Assembly (NCBI GenBank): GCA_021107755.1 | Contig: JAIOSF010000018.1 | Span: 1-64,000, forward strand | DNA: 64,000 nucleotides | Source of the DNA: Arcobacteraceae bacterium | GTDB lineage: Bacteria; Campylobacterota; Campylobacteria; Campylobacterales; Arcobacteraceae | Direction of reading: 5' to 3' | Part shown: in pieces, positions 16,378 through 25,201 of the stretch | Position numbering within the stretch: the stretch's first letter is position 1 | Layout: every line of letters begins with the position of its first letter | The notes under the pieces: model-generated | Seen by the model: only the letters and a program-made list of their open reading frames with translations | Told to the model about the DNA's origin: nothing | Database searches by the model: none | Position numbers and translations under genes: made by a program

Positions 16378-17295
16378 TTAGAAACTATTTGATATAACAA
16401 GTATTAATACTGTCATCATAACAATACCAGCACTTTTATTATACAATTTATTTGCTGTAATAAATACTAACATTACTGATACTATAAGTGCTGCTAGTAT
16501 ATCAAAAAAGTTCGCTGATAAATCTACATTTAATGGATTTACTATTGAACTAAGTCCTAATACCATTGTAAAGTTTGCCACATTACTTCCTATAATTGCT
16601 CCAATTGCCATATCTGCATTGTTATTTCTTGCTGCTTGGATACTTACAACGAGTTCAGGTAAACTTGTACCAAAAGCAACTAAAAATAATCCAATAATCC
16701 ATTCACTTATACCAAATTCTCTAGCAATATTTCCAGCACTATCAATAGCAAAGTCAGCTCCACCTACAACAAAAATAAAACCAACTGTTAAAAGTGCAAT
16801 TGTTTTGCCCCAAGCAAATTTTTCTTTTGTTAAATCTTCATCAATCTCTTCAACTTGGTTACTTTGGATAAGAAATAATAGATATGCACCCATTAACATA
16901 ACAAATAAAAAACCATCAAGTTGACTTAGCTTTCCATCGATTCCCATAAGAATAAATATTAAAATAGGGAATAGTGACCAAGATGAGTCTTTTGCAAAAA
17001 GGTCTCTTTTAGGCTCTATTTTTTTGGCTATTAAAAATACTGCACCTAACACAAGTGAGATATTAAATATAGTACTTCCTATAACATTTGCAACAGCTAT
17101 ATCACCGCTCCCTTTGATTGAAGCACTCATACTAACTGCCATCTCTGGTAAACTAGTCCCAAGAGCTATCAAAGTAGCCCCAATTACAAATGGGGAAATA
17201 TTAAAATGTAATGCTATTTTTTCACTTTGTTCTATGATAAAATCAGCACCATAAATTAATGCACCCATTGCGACTATAAATATTAGTATATCCAC
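16378..17295 (-). CDS. Sodium/calcium exchanger family membrane protein (YrbG-like)
   Basis: 305 residues with ten hydrophobic segments in two inverted halves. Each half carries the CaCA alpha-repeat signature: IGATLIALGTSLPEMAVSMS (about 40-59) and GLFLVAFGTSLPELVVSIQA (about 203-222), plus GDIAVANVIGSTIFNISLVL and ADMAIGAIIGSNVANFTMVL. The conserved acidic residues in GTSLPE bind the cation. It exchanges Ca2+ or another cation for Na+ or H+ at the inner membrane; specificity is not readable. Its start abuts the ybeY stop. Confidence 0.93.
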   Translation of the reverse strand: MDILIFIVAMGALIYGADFIIEQSEKIALHFNISPFVIGATLIALGTSLPEMAVSMSASIKGSGDIAVANVIGSTIFNISLVLGAVFLIAKKIEPKRDLFAKDSSWSLFPILIFILMGIDGKLSQLDGFLFVMLMGAYLLFLIQSNQVEEIDEDLTKEKFAWGKTIALLTVGFIFVVGGADFAIDSAGNIAREFGISEWIIGLFLVAFGTSLPELVVSIQAARNNNADMAIGAIIGSNVANFTMVLGLSSIVNPLNVDLSANFFDILAALIVSVMLVFITANKLYNKSAGIVMMTVLILVISNSF

Positions 17296-17718
17296 TTAAC
17301 TGTTCCTTATTATTAAACTATCTGGAAGATTAAATTGTTTGATTAACTCTTCCTCTTTTTTTCTGTGTTCCCCATTATCAACTTCATGGTCATACCCAAC
17401 TAAATGAAGCAATCCATGGATAAAAAGTAAAGCTAACTCATCTTCAAAACTGTGATTATACTCTTTTGATTTTTGCTCTACAAAATCAACTGATATTACA
17501 ATTGAACCTAGTGGAGTATTGGGCATATTTTCATATGGAAAACTCAATACATCTGTAGGCTTATCAACCCCTCTTGTGGTTAAATTTATCTCATGAATCT
17601 CTTCATTGTTTGTAAGGATAAATTCTATCTCATCATCTGATATAGTTTTTGCTATATCATTTAAAAAATCAATCCCAACATCATACTTGGAGTTGTTTTC
17701 AAAGACTATATTGAACAC
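17296..17718 (-). CDS. ybeY: rRNA maturation endoribonuclease YbeY
   Basis: 140 residues. The metal site HGLLHLVGYDHE (three histidines) is complete, preceded by RGVDKPTDVLSFPYE and GSIVISVDFV, both family motifs. It acts in 16S rRNA 3' end maturation and ribosome quality control. The start overlaps the end of the upstream 91-residue gene by 13 bases, and the stop abuts the exchanger gene. Confidence 0.95.
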   Translation of the reverse strand: MFNIVFENNSKYDVGIDFLNDIAKTISDDEIEFILTNNEEIHEINLTTRGVDKPTDVLSFPYENMPNTPLGSIVISVDFVEQKSKEYNHSFEDELALLFIHGLLHLVGYDHEVDNGEHRKKEEELIKQFNLPDSLIIRNS

Positions 17719-17981
17719 TTACTAATGCCTAGTTCATGCATTAATGCTTCACAAAATTCGCCAGCTTCTCTTCCCATCCCCTCACACTCAAATTCTATAG
17801 AGAAGTTTCCAGCTGTATCGTTGATAGCTCTTCTTATTACACTAGGAAAAAGTTGCATCTTTTTCTCAATAACTCCAATGGCAGCTTGAATTTTCTTTTT
17901 ACTTTCATCGTTGTTATACTCAACACTCATTCTCATGTATCCCTCTTCCATCTTCACATCTGCACACATATCTCTTGACAT
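17706..17981 (-). CDS. Small hypothetical protein
   Basis: 91 residues, not recognised. It has a good ribosome site (AAAGGAAAA) before ATG 17981. The middle is a helical, lysine-rich stretch (SKKKIQAAIGVIEKKMQLFP), and the C-terminus FCEALMHELGISKCSI ends with a Cys. It overlaps ybeY by 13 bases and lies 15 bases after the globin-like gene, so it is probably co-transcribed with both. Confidence 0.6.
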   Translation of the reverse strand: MSRDMCADVKMEEGYMRMSVEYNNDESKKKIQAAIGVIEKKMQLFPSVIRRAINDTAGNFSIEFECEGMGREAGEFCEALMHELGISKCSI

Positions 17982-17996
17982 AGTTTTTCCTTTTAT

Positions 17997-18506
17997 CTAT
18001 TTTTTATCATGACCAAATGGACAACCCATCTTTGTATTTGCTTTATCTTCTAAAGTTTCTCTATCATTTTCATAATTTACTATATGTTTTGAAAAAGTCT
18101 CTAACCAGTTCCAATATGATTGGATATGTTGATGTTCTACTTTATCTTCTATTGGTCTTAAAACCTCTTCCCAACAACCTAGCCATTCGATTCTTGCTTT
18201 GTTTGGGATTGAGAACATCTCATGTGTTTTGATTTGATCAAAGTCACCACCATATTTTGAAATATATCTCTCATCTCCTCCACATATCATTATAAAATAA
18301 GAACCATTTCTTTTTTTTATCAGTGCCAACTCTTCTGCATCATCAGGAAAATAATGTGCTATATCACTCTCCACTACTATCTCATAAAAAGCGTTTACCA
18401 TCTTTTGAAATCCATCTGGTGTTAATTGCTCTAAAAATTCTTTATTTGGATTTATAACTTCTGGGCGTTCCCCCATTATTGCATTTGTATAATAATAATC
18501 TACCAT
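17997..18506 (-). CDS. Truncated haemoglobin-like protein
   Basis: 169 residues. The segment CGGDERYISKYGGDFDQIKTHEMFSIPNKARIEWLGCW (about 75-112) matches the E-to-F region of truncated globins, with His95 a candidate proximal haem ligand and Trp108 and Trp112 typical. Longer than the 120-130 residues of most truncated globins, with N- and C-terminal extensions; the tail MGCPFGHDK may bind something else. A likely role is oxygen or nitric oxide handling. It heads the operon leading into ybeY. The fold assignment is by eye. Confidence 0.7.
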   Translation of the reverse strand: MVDYYYTNAIMGERPEVINPNKEFLEQLTPDGFQKMVNAFYEIVVESDIAHYFPDDAEELALIKKRNGSYFIMICGGDERYISKYGGDFDQIKTHEMFSIPNKARIEWLGCWEEVLRPIEDKVEHQHIQSYWNWLETFSKHIVNYENDRETLEDKANTKMGCPFGHDKK

Positions 18507-18610
18507 TTTTTCCCTCTATAAAATTTTGTTCAAATGAAAGTTATTTTATCTAAAGTGTACTAAAAAAGCTCTAACATATTTCACATCCATTTATTTTTTC
18601 TATATTATGT

Positions 18611-18616
18611 TATAAT
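18611..18616 (+). promoter_or_regulatory. -10 box for the OmpA-like gene
   Basis: TATAAT in TTATGTTATAATAG lies 49 bases before the ATG at 18665, with AAAGGAAG as ribosome site at 18653-18660. It gives a short 5' leader of about 40 bases. Confidence 0.55.
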
Positions 18617-18664
18617 AGTAGTACAATTTCGTTAAGCGATTTAATTTGAAATAAAGGAAGAAAC

Positions 18665-19378
18665 ATGAAAAAAATAATATTAAGTTTAAGTGTAGCGACA
18701 CTTTTATTAACAACTAATTTACAAGCAAAAGAGTGTCCAACTACTTGTGATAGAATACTATTTGGAACTGTTGGTGTACTACAAGGTATTTTTATTGGTG
18801 GTCCAGTTGGAGCATTTTGGGGATTAGGTACAGCTATTTTTGCTGATAACTATGAAGGAGATACTTGTAAAGAGAAGCCAACTGAAACTACTGAAGTTCA
18901 GTCGTTAGTTGAAAACAATGCAAAAGATGAGCAAAATAGTGCAAAGATGACAGAGCAAGTTGAAGAAAAAAGTATAGTAGAGGAAAAATCTGTAAGTGTT
19001 GATGATAGATTGGATAGCATTTCTGAAAATAGTACAAGTAAGATGAAAGTTAAAGGTTATGTATTTATCCCTAGTATTGTTAATTTTGAATATGATTCAT
19101 ATAAAGTGCCAACTATTCCTCAAAAGTTAGCAGAGTTAAAAAATGATGGCATTACATCTATAACAATTGACGGTCATACAGATTCTGTAGGGAGTGATGA
19201 GTACAACTTTGCCTTAGGATTAAAAAGAGCAAATGCAGTAAAAAATATTTTGCTTTCTCAAGGTATTGAAAGTGGAAAATTGTCAACAGTTTCATATGGT
19301 GAATCAAATCCTATCTCAGATAAAGATTTTGAAAATAGACGAGTGGATTTGAATATCAAATATTCTGTTTCGAAATAA
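18665..19378 (+). CDS. OmpA-family peptidoglycan-associated envelope protein
   Basis: 237 residues. A Sec signal peptide (MKKIILSLSVATLLLTTNLQA, cut before KEC) is followed by a two-Cys segment and a glycine-rich hydrophobic segment (about 32-60) with two Gly-Gly-Pro/Gly motifs, like glycine-zipper domains. An acidic low-complexity linker (about 70-115) follows. The C-terminal OmpA domain (about 130-235) contains TIDGHTDSVGSDEYNFALGL and ends NRRVDLNI, the residues that bind diaminopimelate. It has its own promoter, and a tiny ORF with a strong ribosome site follows. Confidence 0.9.
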   Translation: MKKIILSLSVATLLLTTNLQAKECPTTCDRILFGTVGVLQGIFIGGPVGAFWGLGTAIFADNYEGDTCKEKPTETTEVQSLVENNAKDEQNSAKMTEQVEEKSIVEEKSVSVDDRLDSISENSTSKMKVKGYVFIPSIVNFEYDSYKVPTIPQKLAELKNDGITSITIDGHTDSVGSDEYNFALGLKRANAVKNILLSQGIESGKLSTVSYGESNPISDKDFENRRVDLNIKYSVSK

Positions 19379-19402
19379 AAAAATAGAAGAAAGGAGGGCT
19401 AT

Positions 19403-19489
19403 ATGTACTATAGTTCTCTTGTAATAGTATTTAAATTATTTTTTGTAGGCTATTACATTATACTAAAAAAGCTTTTAGTCATTTTGTAA
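19403..19489 (+). CDS. Small hydrophobic peptide (28 residues) with a near-perfect ribosome site
   Basis: ATG 19403 is preceded by AAAGGAGGGCTAT, close to the ideal Shine-Dalgarno. The frame runs 28 codons to TAA 19487. The product is almost entirely hydrophobic and aromatic (Tyr, Phe, Leu, Ile, Val) with three lysines, two of them adjacent near the C-terminus: one membrane helix. It starts 24 bases behind the OmpA-like gene and its last codons overlap the convergent RhuM-type gene. It could be a small membrane protein, or a type I toxin-like peptide; the latter is speculation. Confidence 0.45.
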   Translation: MYYSSLVIVFKLFFVGYYIILKKLLVIL

Positions 19490-20338
19490 TTGTTGCAAAA
19501 ATAGTTTCATATCAGTTTGTATTTTACTAAAAGCAAAAACTTTATTGCCTAAATCTTTTAAACTAGCCCCAATATGATACAGTTCTTTTTTATCAAGAAC
19601 TAAAAATCTATCGTGAAAATTTTTATTTGTTTTTATTTCTAAATTGTTGTACTGCTTATTGTATTTTTCAACATCCAGTTTTAATTTTTTTGTGATCTCT
19701 TTGGTATAAATAGAGACTTTAATATTGTGATTTTCTGAAAGTAGAGTTAATACTGTTTCATCTATATAGTTATCAACTAAAACTATTTCATTTTTTGCAC
19801 TTTTGATAAGCTCTAATACAAAAACATAAGCATCAAATATCTCTCCATTATAGAGAATACCTTGTTTAACTTTTATACTTTTATCTTCTAATTTTGTTGA
19901 AATATTTTTAAACTGATTTTTTAATATTTGTACATCATTTTCCAAAGATACAAATCTCTCATTTGTAATTTTATCACTATTTATTACATATCCATTCTCT
20001 ACATAACTTTTCAATACTTTTGTAGCCCATTGTCTAAACCTTGTAGCTTTTAGAGAGTTTACTCGATAACCTACAGATATAATTACATCAAGATTGTAAT
20101 GTTCTACATCTCTTTTAACTTTTCTTTTACCCTCTTGTTGAACTATCAAGAAAAACTTGACAGTTGAATCTTTACTAAGTTCTTTATCTTGAAATATTTT
20201 ATTTATATGTAAACTTATATTTTGTTTTGTAACATCAAATAATTCAGCTAATTGTTTTTGATTAAGCCAAATAGTCTCATCACTTACTGATATATCTAAT
20301 TCTAATTCTCCATCATTATAAAATACTATATTTGACAT
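19475..20338 (-). CDS. RhuM-family protein with C-terminal PLD-like region
   Basis: 287 residues. The N-terminal half (1-130) matches RhuM-type proteins: IWLNQKQLAELFDVTKQNISLHI is a helix-turn-helix, followed by RDVEHYNLDVIISVGYRVNSLKATRFRQWA. A coiled linker (about 135-170) leads to a second domain (175-285) with EIVLVDNYIDETVLTLL and FHDRFLVLDKKELYHIGASL, a phospholipase-D-like pattern (HDR where HxK is usual). Such proteins occur as single genes, often near mobile or defence loci; the function is not established. Good ribosome site AAAGGA. Confidence 0.8.
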   Translation of the reverse strand: MSNIVFYNDGELELDISVSDETIWLNQKQLAELFDVTKQNISLHINKIFQDKELSKDSTVKFFLIVQQEGKRKVKRDVEHYNLDVIISVGYRVNSLKATRFRQWATKVLKSYVENGYVINSDKITNERFVSLENDVQILKNQFKNISTKLEDKSIKVKQGILYNGEIFDAYVFVLELIKSAKNEIVLVDNYIDETVLTLLSENHNIKVSIYTKEITKKLKLDVEKYNKQYNNLEIKTNKNFHDRFLVLDKKELYHIGASLKDLGNKVFAFSKIQTDMKLFLQQLQND

Positions 20339-20364
20339 GGTCTAGTCCTTTATATTTTTTTACA

Positions 20365-21714
20365 CTAAAAAAGCTCCAACATCTTTACAACTTCATCTAC
20401 TACAAAACATTTCAAATCGGTTTTTATAGTTGGTTTCTCAGAGATGATTGCTTTTTTTATACCTTGAGAACTTGCTTCTTTAAGACGAGTCTCCATACTA
20501 TATACATCTTTTATCTCACCTGTTAAACTAACCTCTCCTATAAACACAGATTCTTTTGAGATAGGACGGTTTCTAAAACTACTAATAATTGCAGCAATCA
20601 CAGCCAAGTCACACGAACTCTCTTTTACTTTTATACCACCACTAATATTTATAAATACATCGTAAGAGTTTAGAGGTAGATCAAGTTTTTTTTCTAAAAG
20701 TGCTAGAAGCATATTGAGACGATTTGTGTCAAACCCTGTGGCACTTCGTTTAGGATTTGGATAGGTTGATTCTGTAACTAATGCTTGAACTTCTAGTATT
20801 AAAGCACGACTTCCCTCAACTGCAACTGTAAGGCAACTACCACTTTGATTTTTTCTTGAATCAAAAAATCTTCTGTTGATATCTTTTGCACTTTCAAGTC
20901 CATTTTGTGTCATCTCAAAAATACCAATTTCACTAGTAGATCCAAAACGATTTTTAAATCCTCTTAACATCCGTATCTCTTTGCTACTTTCCCCCTCAAA
21001 ATATAAAACAGTATCAACCATATGTTCTAGCACTCGTGGTCCTGCAATACTTCCATCTTTTGTAATATGTCCAATAATAAACATCGCAATACTAGCTTCT
21101 TTAGCTTTTCGCATAAGCTCAAATGTTATCTCTCTTACCTGTGAAACACTTCCTGGGGCTGAAGTAAGTTTATCACTATAGATTGTTTGGATTGAATCTA
21201 TAACTGCTATTTCATAATCTTGTCGGATAAGTTCATCTTGTATAGCCTCTAGGGATATTTCAGAGAGTAAAAATAGATTATCTTCATTTGCATCAAGTCT
21301 CGTTGCACGCATTTTAATTTGTCCACCAGATTCTTCCCCACTCACATATAAAACTTTTTTACCAGTTTTAGCTAAATTTCCTGCTATTTTTAGTAGAAGT
21401 GTAGATTTTCCAACACCGGGACTTCCCCCTATAAGGGTAAGACTTCCTGGGACTACTCCTCCTCCTAAAACTAAATCAAACTCTTCATTATTAGTAGAAA
21501 ATCTAGTGACATTGTCTTGTTCTATTTGAGTAATAGGTATAGCTTTTGATGGTTCATTTGAAAGTTTTGAGATCTGTTTTACAACTTCCATCTGTGAGGC
21601 ACTGAGTTCTATAAAACTATCCCAACCACCACAACTAGGACATTTTCCTAACCATTTTGCACTTTGTTCTCCACAGTGTTGACATTCAAAAGTAGAAGAT
21701 TTTTTCTTTGCCAT
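20365..21714 (-). CDS. radA: DNA repair protein RadA
   Basis: 449 residues. The N-terminal zinc finger CQHCGEQSAKWLGKCPSCG is followed by a RecA-like ATPase (Walker A GGSPGVGKSTLLL), the RadA-specific KNRFGS motif (LRGFKNRFGSTSEIG) and a C-terminal Lon-type fold (ISGGIKVKESSCDLAVIAAI). It drives branch migration of recombination intermediates. Monocistronic on the minus strand, 26 bases before the RhuM-type gene. Confidence 0.97.
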   Translation of the reverse strand: MAKKKSSTFECQHCGEQSAKWLGKCPSCGGWDSFIELSASQMEVVKQISKLSNEPSKAIPITQIEQDNVTRFSTNNEEFDLVLGGGVVPGSLTLIGGSPGVGKSTLLLKIAGNLAKTGKKVLYVSGEESGGQIKMRATRLDANEDNLFLLSEISLEAIQDELIRQDYEIAVIDSIQTIYSDKLTSAPGSVSQVREITFELMRKAKEASIAMFIIGHITKDGSIAGPRVLEHMVDTVLYFEGESSKEIRMLRGFKNRFGSTSEIGIFEMTQNGLESAKDINRRFFDSRKNQSGSCLTVAVEGSRALILEVQALVTESTYPNPKRSATGFDTNRLNMLLALLEKKLDLPLNSYDVFINISGGIKVKESSCDLAVIAAIISSFRNRPISKESVFIGEVSLTGEIKDVYSMETRLKEASSQGIKKAIISEKPTIKTDLKCFVVDEVVKMLELF

Positions 21715-21789
21715 ATTTTAATATCCTTAATATCATATAGTGCAATTATAGTTAAAAGATATTAATAATTAAAAAAATATGTCATTTTG

Positions 21790-22818
21790 TTAATCTTTTT
21801 TTTCTTCTGGGGAAGTAAGATTTAATTTAGACCATTTAAATTCCAAATAAGGGGTTATGATATTATGAGATTTTTTATAAGATAAAAAGTCCTCTTTTTG
21901 GGTAATTTGATGAATGATATTTTCCATATTCTTTAGGTTTTCCACCTCTAGTTCCTCTTCTAGTTCTGTATGGTATTTAAGTAGAGTGTCAAAAGCAAAA
22001 TTATATTCAAAACCAAGTTTTCGTTTTTTATTTAAAACTTTTTTTATAAAAATCCAGTTTGAAAATATCACTTCCCAAGCTCTTTTTTGTTCACTGGTAA
22101 TACATAAAGAGAAAATAATTTGTTTCCATTTATAAAGTCCAAAATAAGCTTGATGATTACTCCATAACTCTTCAATCCACCAATCTTCAAATTTTGGTAG
22201 CCCCTTAAATTCTGGAAGTTCTTCCTCTTTTATAATATCTTTTATATTTGATATCAATACAGAAAGATGTAAAACCAATACAGGGATATGTGTATTTAAA
22301 ACACCAAGTTTACTAATATCCTCTTTTGATACATTTTTTAAAAGTTTTGCAAAATCCTCTTTAATCTCCTCAAGCTCATCATCAAGCTCATCGTGTATTC
22401 GTAAATCTAACTTAATAGTAGTTTCTGCAATTGAAAAAAGATCATCATCTTCAAGATTTATATCAGCAGGAAGTTCATCTACAATCATCATAGCTTCAAG
22501 TTTTTGGTCATTATCTCTTGAAATATCTCGTTTGAGTCTTATTTTTTGATATTTAAAATAGTTTTTCCGTTTTATAGCCTCTTTTAGTCGCTCCTCTTTC
22601 TCTATCTCTTGAATATCATGTTTCATGAGTTCATTAAGAATCATTTGGTTTTTTTCTAAAGCTTCTTGTGATTTTTCAATTCCATTTTCTGTTGAAGCTA
22701 CTCCCATAATTGAGAGTTTTGATTTACCAGAATTGTGATCATCAAGTTGCTGTTGGAGGATTTTAATTCTTTTTTGATTTTGTTTTATTAAATCTTGGAC
22801 TGCTATTATTGCATTCAT
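21790..22818 (-). CDS. Unknown helical protein, tandem paralogue B
   Basis: 342 residues. It aligns end to end with the product of the adjacent gene 22820-23884. Shared blocks are KLEAMMIVDELP (about 108-119) and KFEDWWIEELWSNHQAYFGL with YKW behind it (about 211-233), plus a common ending before a charged tail. The N-terminal 100 residues are predicted coiled coil, rich in Lys and Glu; the tryptophan-rich middle looks globular. No membrane segment, signal or catalytic motif is recognised. It lies one base behind its paralogue, so they are co-transcribed and may form a hetero-oligomer. Confidence 0.75.
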   Translation of the reverse strand: MNAIIAVQDLIKQNQKRIKILQQQLDDHNSGKSKLSIMGVASTENGIEKSQEALEKNQMILNELMKHDIQEIEKEERLKEAIKRKNYFKYQKIRLKRDISRDNDQKLEAMMIVDELPADINLEDDDLFSIAETTIKLDLRIHDELDDELEEIKEDFAKLLKNVSKEDISKLGVLNTHIPVLVLHLSVLISNIKDIIKEEELPEFKGLPKFEDWWIEELWSNHQAYFGLYKWKQIIFSLCITSEQKRAWEVIFSNWIFIKKVLNKKRKLGFEYNFAFDTLLKYHTELEEELEVENLKNMENIIHQITQKEDFLSYKKSHNIITPYLEFKWSKLNLTSPEEKKD

Positions 22819-22819
22819 A

Positions 22820-23884
22820 TTAAGATTTTTTACCTTTTACATCTTTATAATCAATTTTTTCTCTTTTAAATTTTGTATATTTTGTTATAAGTTCATGTTC
22901 ATTCGGAGATGCCATTTTTGTAAAATCTTCTTTATTAGTTAAATAGTTTATCAACTTTTCCATAGACTCTAAACTTGTTGTTGCTAACTCCTCTTCTAAA
23001 CCACTATAGTTTCGTATAAGGGTATCAAAAGCATAGTTATATTCAAATGCTAATGCACCTTTAGATGTGATTTGTTTTTTTATATTTACCCAGTTCGCAA
23101 AAATAACTTCCCATGCTCTTTGTTGATCAGATGATTGACATAAGGAAGAGATGATAGTTTTCCATTTATATAATCCAAAATAAGCCTGATGATTTATCCA
23201 TAACTCTTTAATCCACCAATCCTCAAATTTAGGAAAACCTGAAAATAACTCTTTGTTTTTCTCATTAGATTTATCCTCACCATTATGGTCTTCTTCTAAA
23301 TTGGCTTTAATATTTTCAACAAGAGTATGAAAGTGTAAAACTACTACAGGGATTTGAAAATTAAGAAGAGCAAGTTCATCTAGCTGTTCCCCTTTTAAAT
23401 CTTTTATAAGTTCTTCAAATTCTCCCCGTATTTCAGCAAAAGTTTCATGGATTTGCTCATGAAGAGATAGATGCATTTTTAGAGATTGTTCAGCTACTCT
23501 AAATAGATCGGCATCATCAAAACCTAAATCATCAGGCAGCTCATCTATAATAAGCATAGCTTCTAGTTTTTCATCATTTGATCTTAATTTATCTCTTTTT
23601 AATCGTACTTTTTGGTAGTGAAGATAGTTTTTCCTTTCGATCGCTTCTTTTATTTTTTCTTGTTTTTCTAGCTCTTTAATATCTTTTTTTAAAAGCTCAG
23701 CTAACATTGCTCTATTTTTTTCAAGACGATTAGTTCTGTCTTCAATATTAGTTTCAGTTGATGCTTTTACTAAAGGAGATAACCTCGTAGTTCCAGATTC
23801 ATGGTCCGATAGTTGTTTTTTAGCAAGTTTTAGATGAACTTCATCATCTTTAATCATCTCTTCTAAGGCAATTAGTGCTTTCAT
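22820..23884 (-). CDS. Unknown helical protein, tandem paralogue A
   Basis: 354 residues. Paralogue of the next gene, with KLEAMLIIDELP, KFEDWWIKELWINHQAYFGL and AFEYNYAFDTLIRNYSGLEEEL. It differs mainly by a short acidic insertion (EEDHNGEDKSNEKNKE, about 208-223). The N-terminal third is coiled coil and the protein appears cytoplasmic. Not recognised. Upstream is a 128-base AT-rich gap; trmA on the other side is transcribed in the same direction. Confidence 0.75.
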   Translation of the reverse strand: MKALIALEEMIKDDEVHLKLAKKQLSDHESGTTRLSPLVKASTETNIEDRTNRLEKNRAMLAELLKKDIKELEKQEKIKEAIERKNYLHYQKVRLKRDKLRSNDEKLEAMLIIDELPDDLGFDDADLFRVAEQSLKMHLSLHEQIHETFAEIRGEFEELIKDLKGEQLDELALLNFQIPVVVLHFHTLVENIKANLEEDHNGEDKSNEKNKELFSGFPKFEDWWIKELWINHQAYFGLYKWKTIISSLCQSSDQQRAWEVIFANWVNIKKQITSKGALAFEYNYAFDTLIRNYSGLEEELATTSLESMEKLINYLTNKEDFTKMASPNEHELITKYTKFKREKIDYKDVKGKKS

Positions 23885-24012
23885 ATCATAACCTTGTTGT
23901 ATAAGTTGTAATCAAACTAATAAATAATTTTTACATCATTAATATAATATGGTTTAATTATAGTTAAAATTGATTTAATAATATCTTAATAAAAACTTAA
24001 TAATCAATAGTC

Positions 24013-25137
24013 TTAAAAAAGTCTCTTTAAAATAGCCCCTGATTCTATATGATTTGAATAAGCAAACTGGTCAAAGAGTGCAAATTTTTCTATAGTATGC
24101 GTTTTTGTTAAAGCTTCTAAATCTCTATGAAGAGTTTGTGGATTACAAGAGATATAAATAATTTGTTCGAAATTTTGTGCTAGTTTTGTTGTGGTGACAT
24201 CTAGTCCAGCTCTTGGAGGATCTAAAAACAAAGTACTGAATTTATAACTATCCAAATCAATATTTTTCAATCTTGTAAATTCACGCACTTTATTTTTTGC
24301 TTCAACAAATTCTTCACTTGACATTCTAATAAATTCTATATTATTAATATTATTAAGTTCGCAGTTTGTTTTTGCAGATTTTATAGAAGTTTTACTAATC
24401 TCAGTTGCTAACACTTTGTTGAATTTTTTTGATAATGGAATAGTGAAATTTCCACCACCACAATACAACTCACACAAATCGTCATACGCATCAATATTAT
24501 CTAAAACCCACGAAATCATTTGTGTATTGACATTTTGATTTGGTTGAGTAAAACCACCCTCGCTATAACGGAAATAAAATTTTTCATTGCTTATTGTAAG
24601 TGTCTCATCTATAAAATCATCACTTAAAATAACTTTTTGTTTTCTACTTCTCCCTATAATTTTGATATTAAGTTTCTCTTGTAGTTTTTTAGCTTCATTT
24701 GACCATAACTCATCTAATTTTTTGTGATAGATAAGAGTTACTAAAATATTATTTGTAGTTGAGCTTAAAAATTCACAAGTAAATAATTTATGATTGAGTA
24801 TCTCATTAGTTTGAATTTGCTCAAGAAGTTTTGGCATTATGTTTGCTATAGGAACACTAACCATACTACAGGAATCTATTGGTAAGGGTTTTTTATCAAT
24901 GTCATTCATAGCGTAAGAGAATTCTACAGTATCATCTGTTTCATATGTTCTCCAAACTCTAAATTCAGCTCTATTCCTAAAAGAACCATCATCACTTTTA
25001 ATAATATCTATATCATTGTTCCAAAAATTTTTAAATCGTTCTTTTTCAATATCTATTTTATTGCTTAATTGTTCTTCATAAGTTTGACCACCTAAAGTAC
25101 AACTACCACAAATTCCAAAATAATTACAATCCATCAT
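24013..25137 (-). CDS. trmA: tRNA (uracil-5-)-methyltransferase
   Basis: 374 residues from ATG 25137, which has AAGG six bases upstream; the frame is open 14 codons further. Makes ribothymidine at tRNA position 54. SAM motif LCELYCGGGNFTIPL, then FLDPPRAGLD, and the nucleophile Cys in YISCNPQTLHRDLEAL. The N-terminus MDCNYFGICGSC has three cysteines typical of the Campylobacterota type. The Suv3-like helicase diverges from its promoter region. Confidence 0.93.
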   Translation of the reverse strand: MMDCNYFGICGSCTLGGQTYEEQLSNKIDIEKERFKNFWNNDIDIIKSDDGSFRNRAEFRVWRTYETDDTVEFSYAMNDIDKKPLPIDSCSMVSVPIANIMPKLLEQIQTNEILNHKLFTCEFLSSTTNNILVTLIYHKKLDELWSNEAKKLQEKLNIKIIGRSRKQKVILSDDFIDETLTISNEKFYFRYSEGGFTQPNQNVNTQMISWVLDNIDAYDDLCELYCGGGNFTIPLSKKFNKVLATEISKTSIKSAKTNCELNNINNIEFIRMSSEEFVEAKNKVREFTRLKNIDLDSYKFSTLFLDPPRAGLDVTTTKLAQNFEQIIYISCNPQTLHRDLEALTKTHTIEKFALFDQFAYSNHIESGAILKRLF

Positions 25138-25201
25138 TAACCTTATATACTTAATTAGTGTGGTATTATATCCAATCAAATTTAAGATTTAAGGTAGATA
25201 T

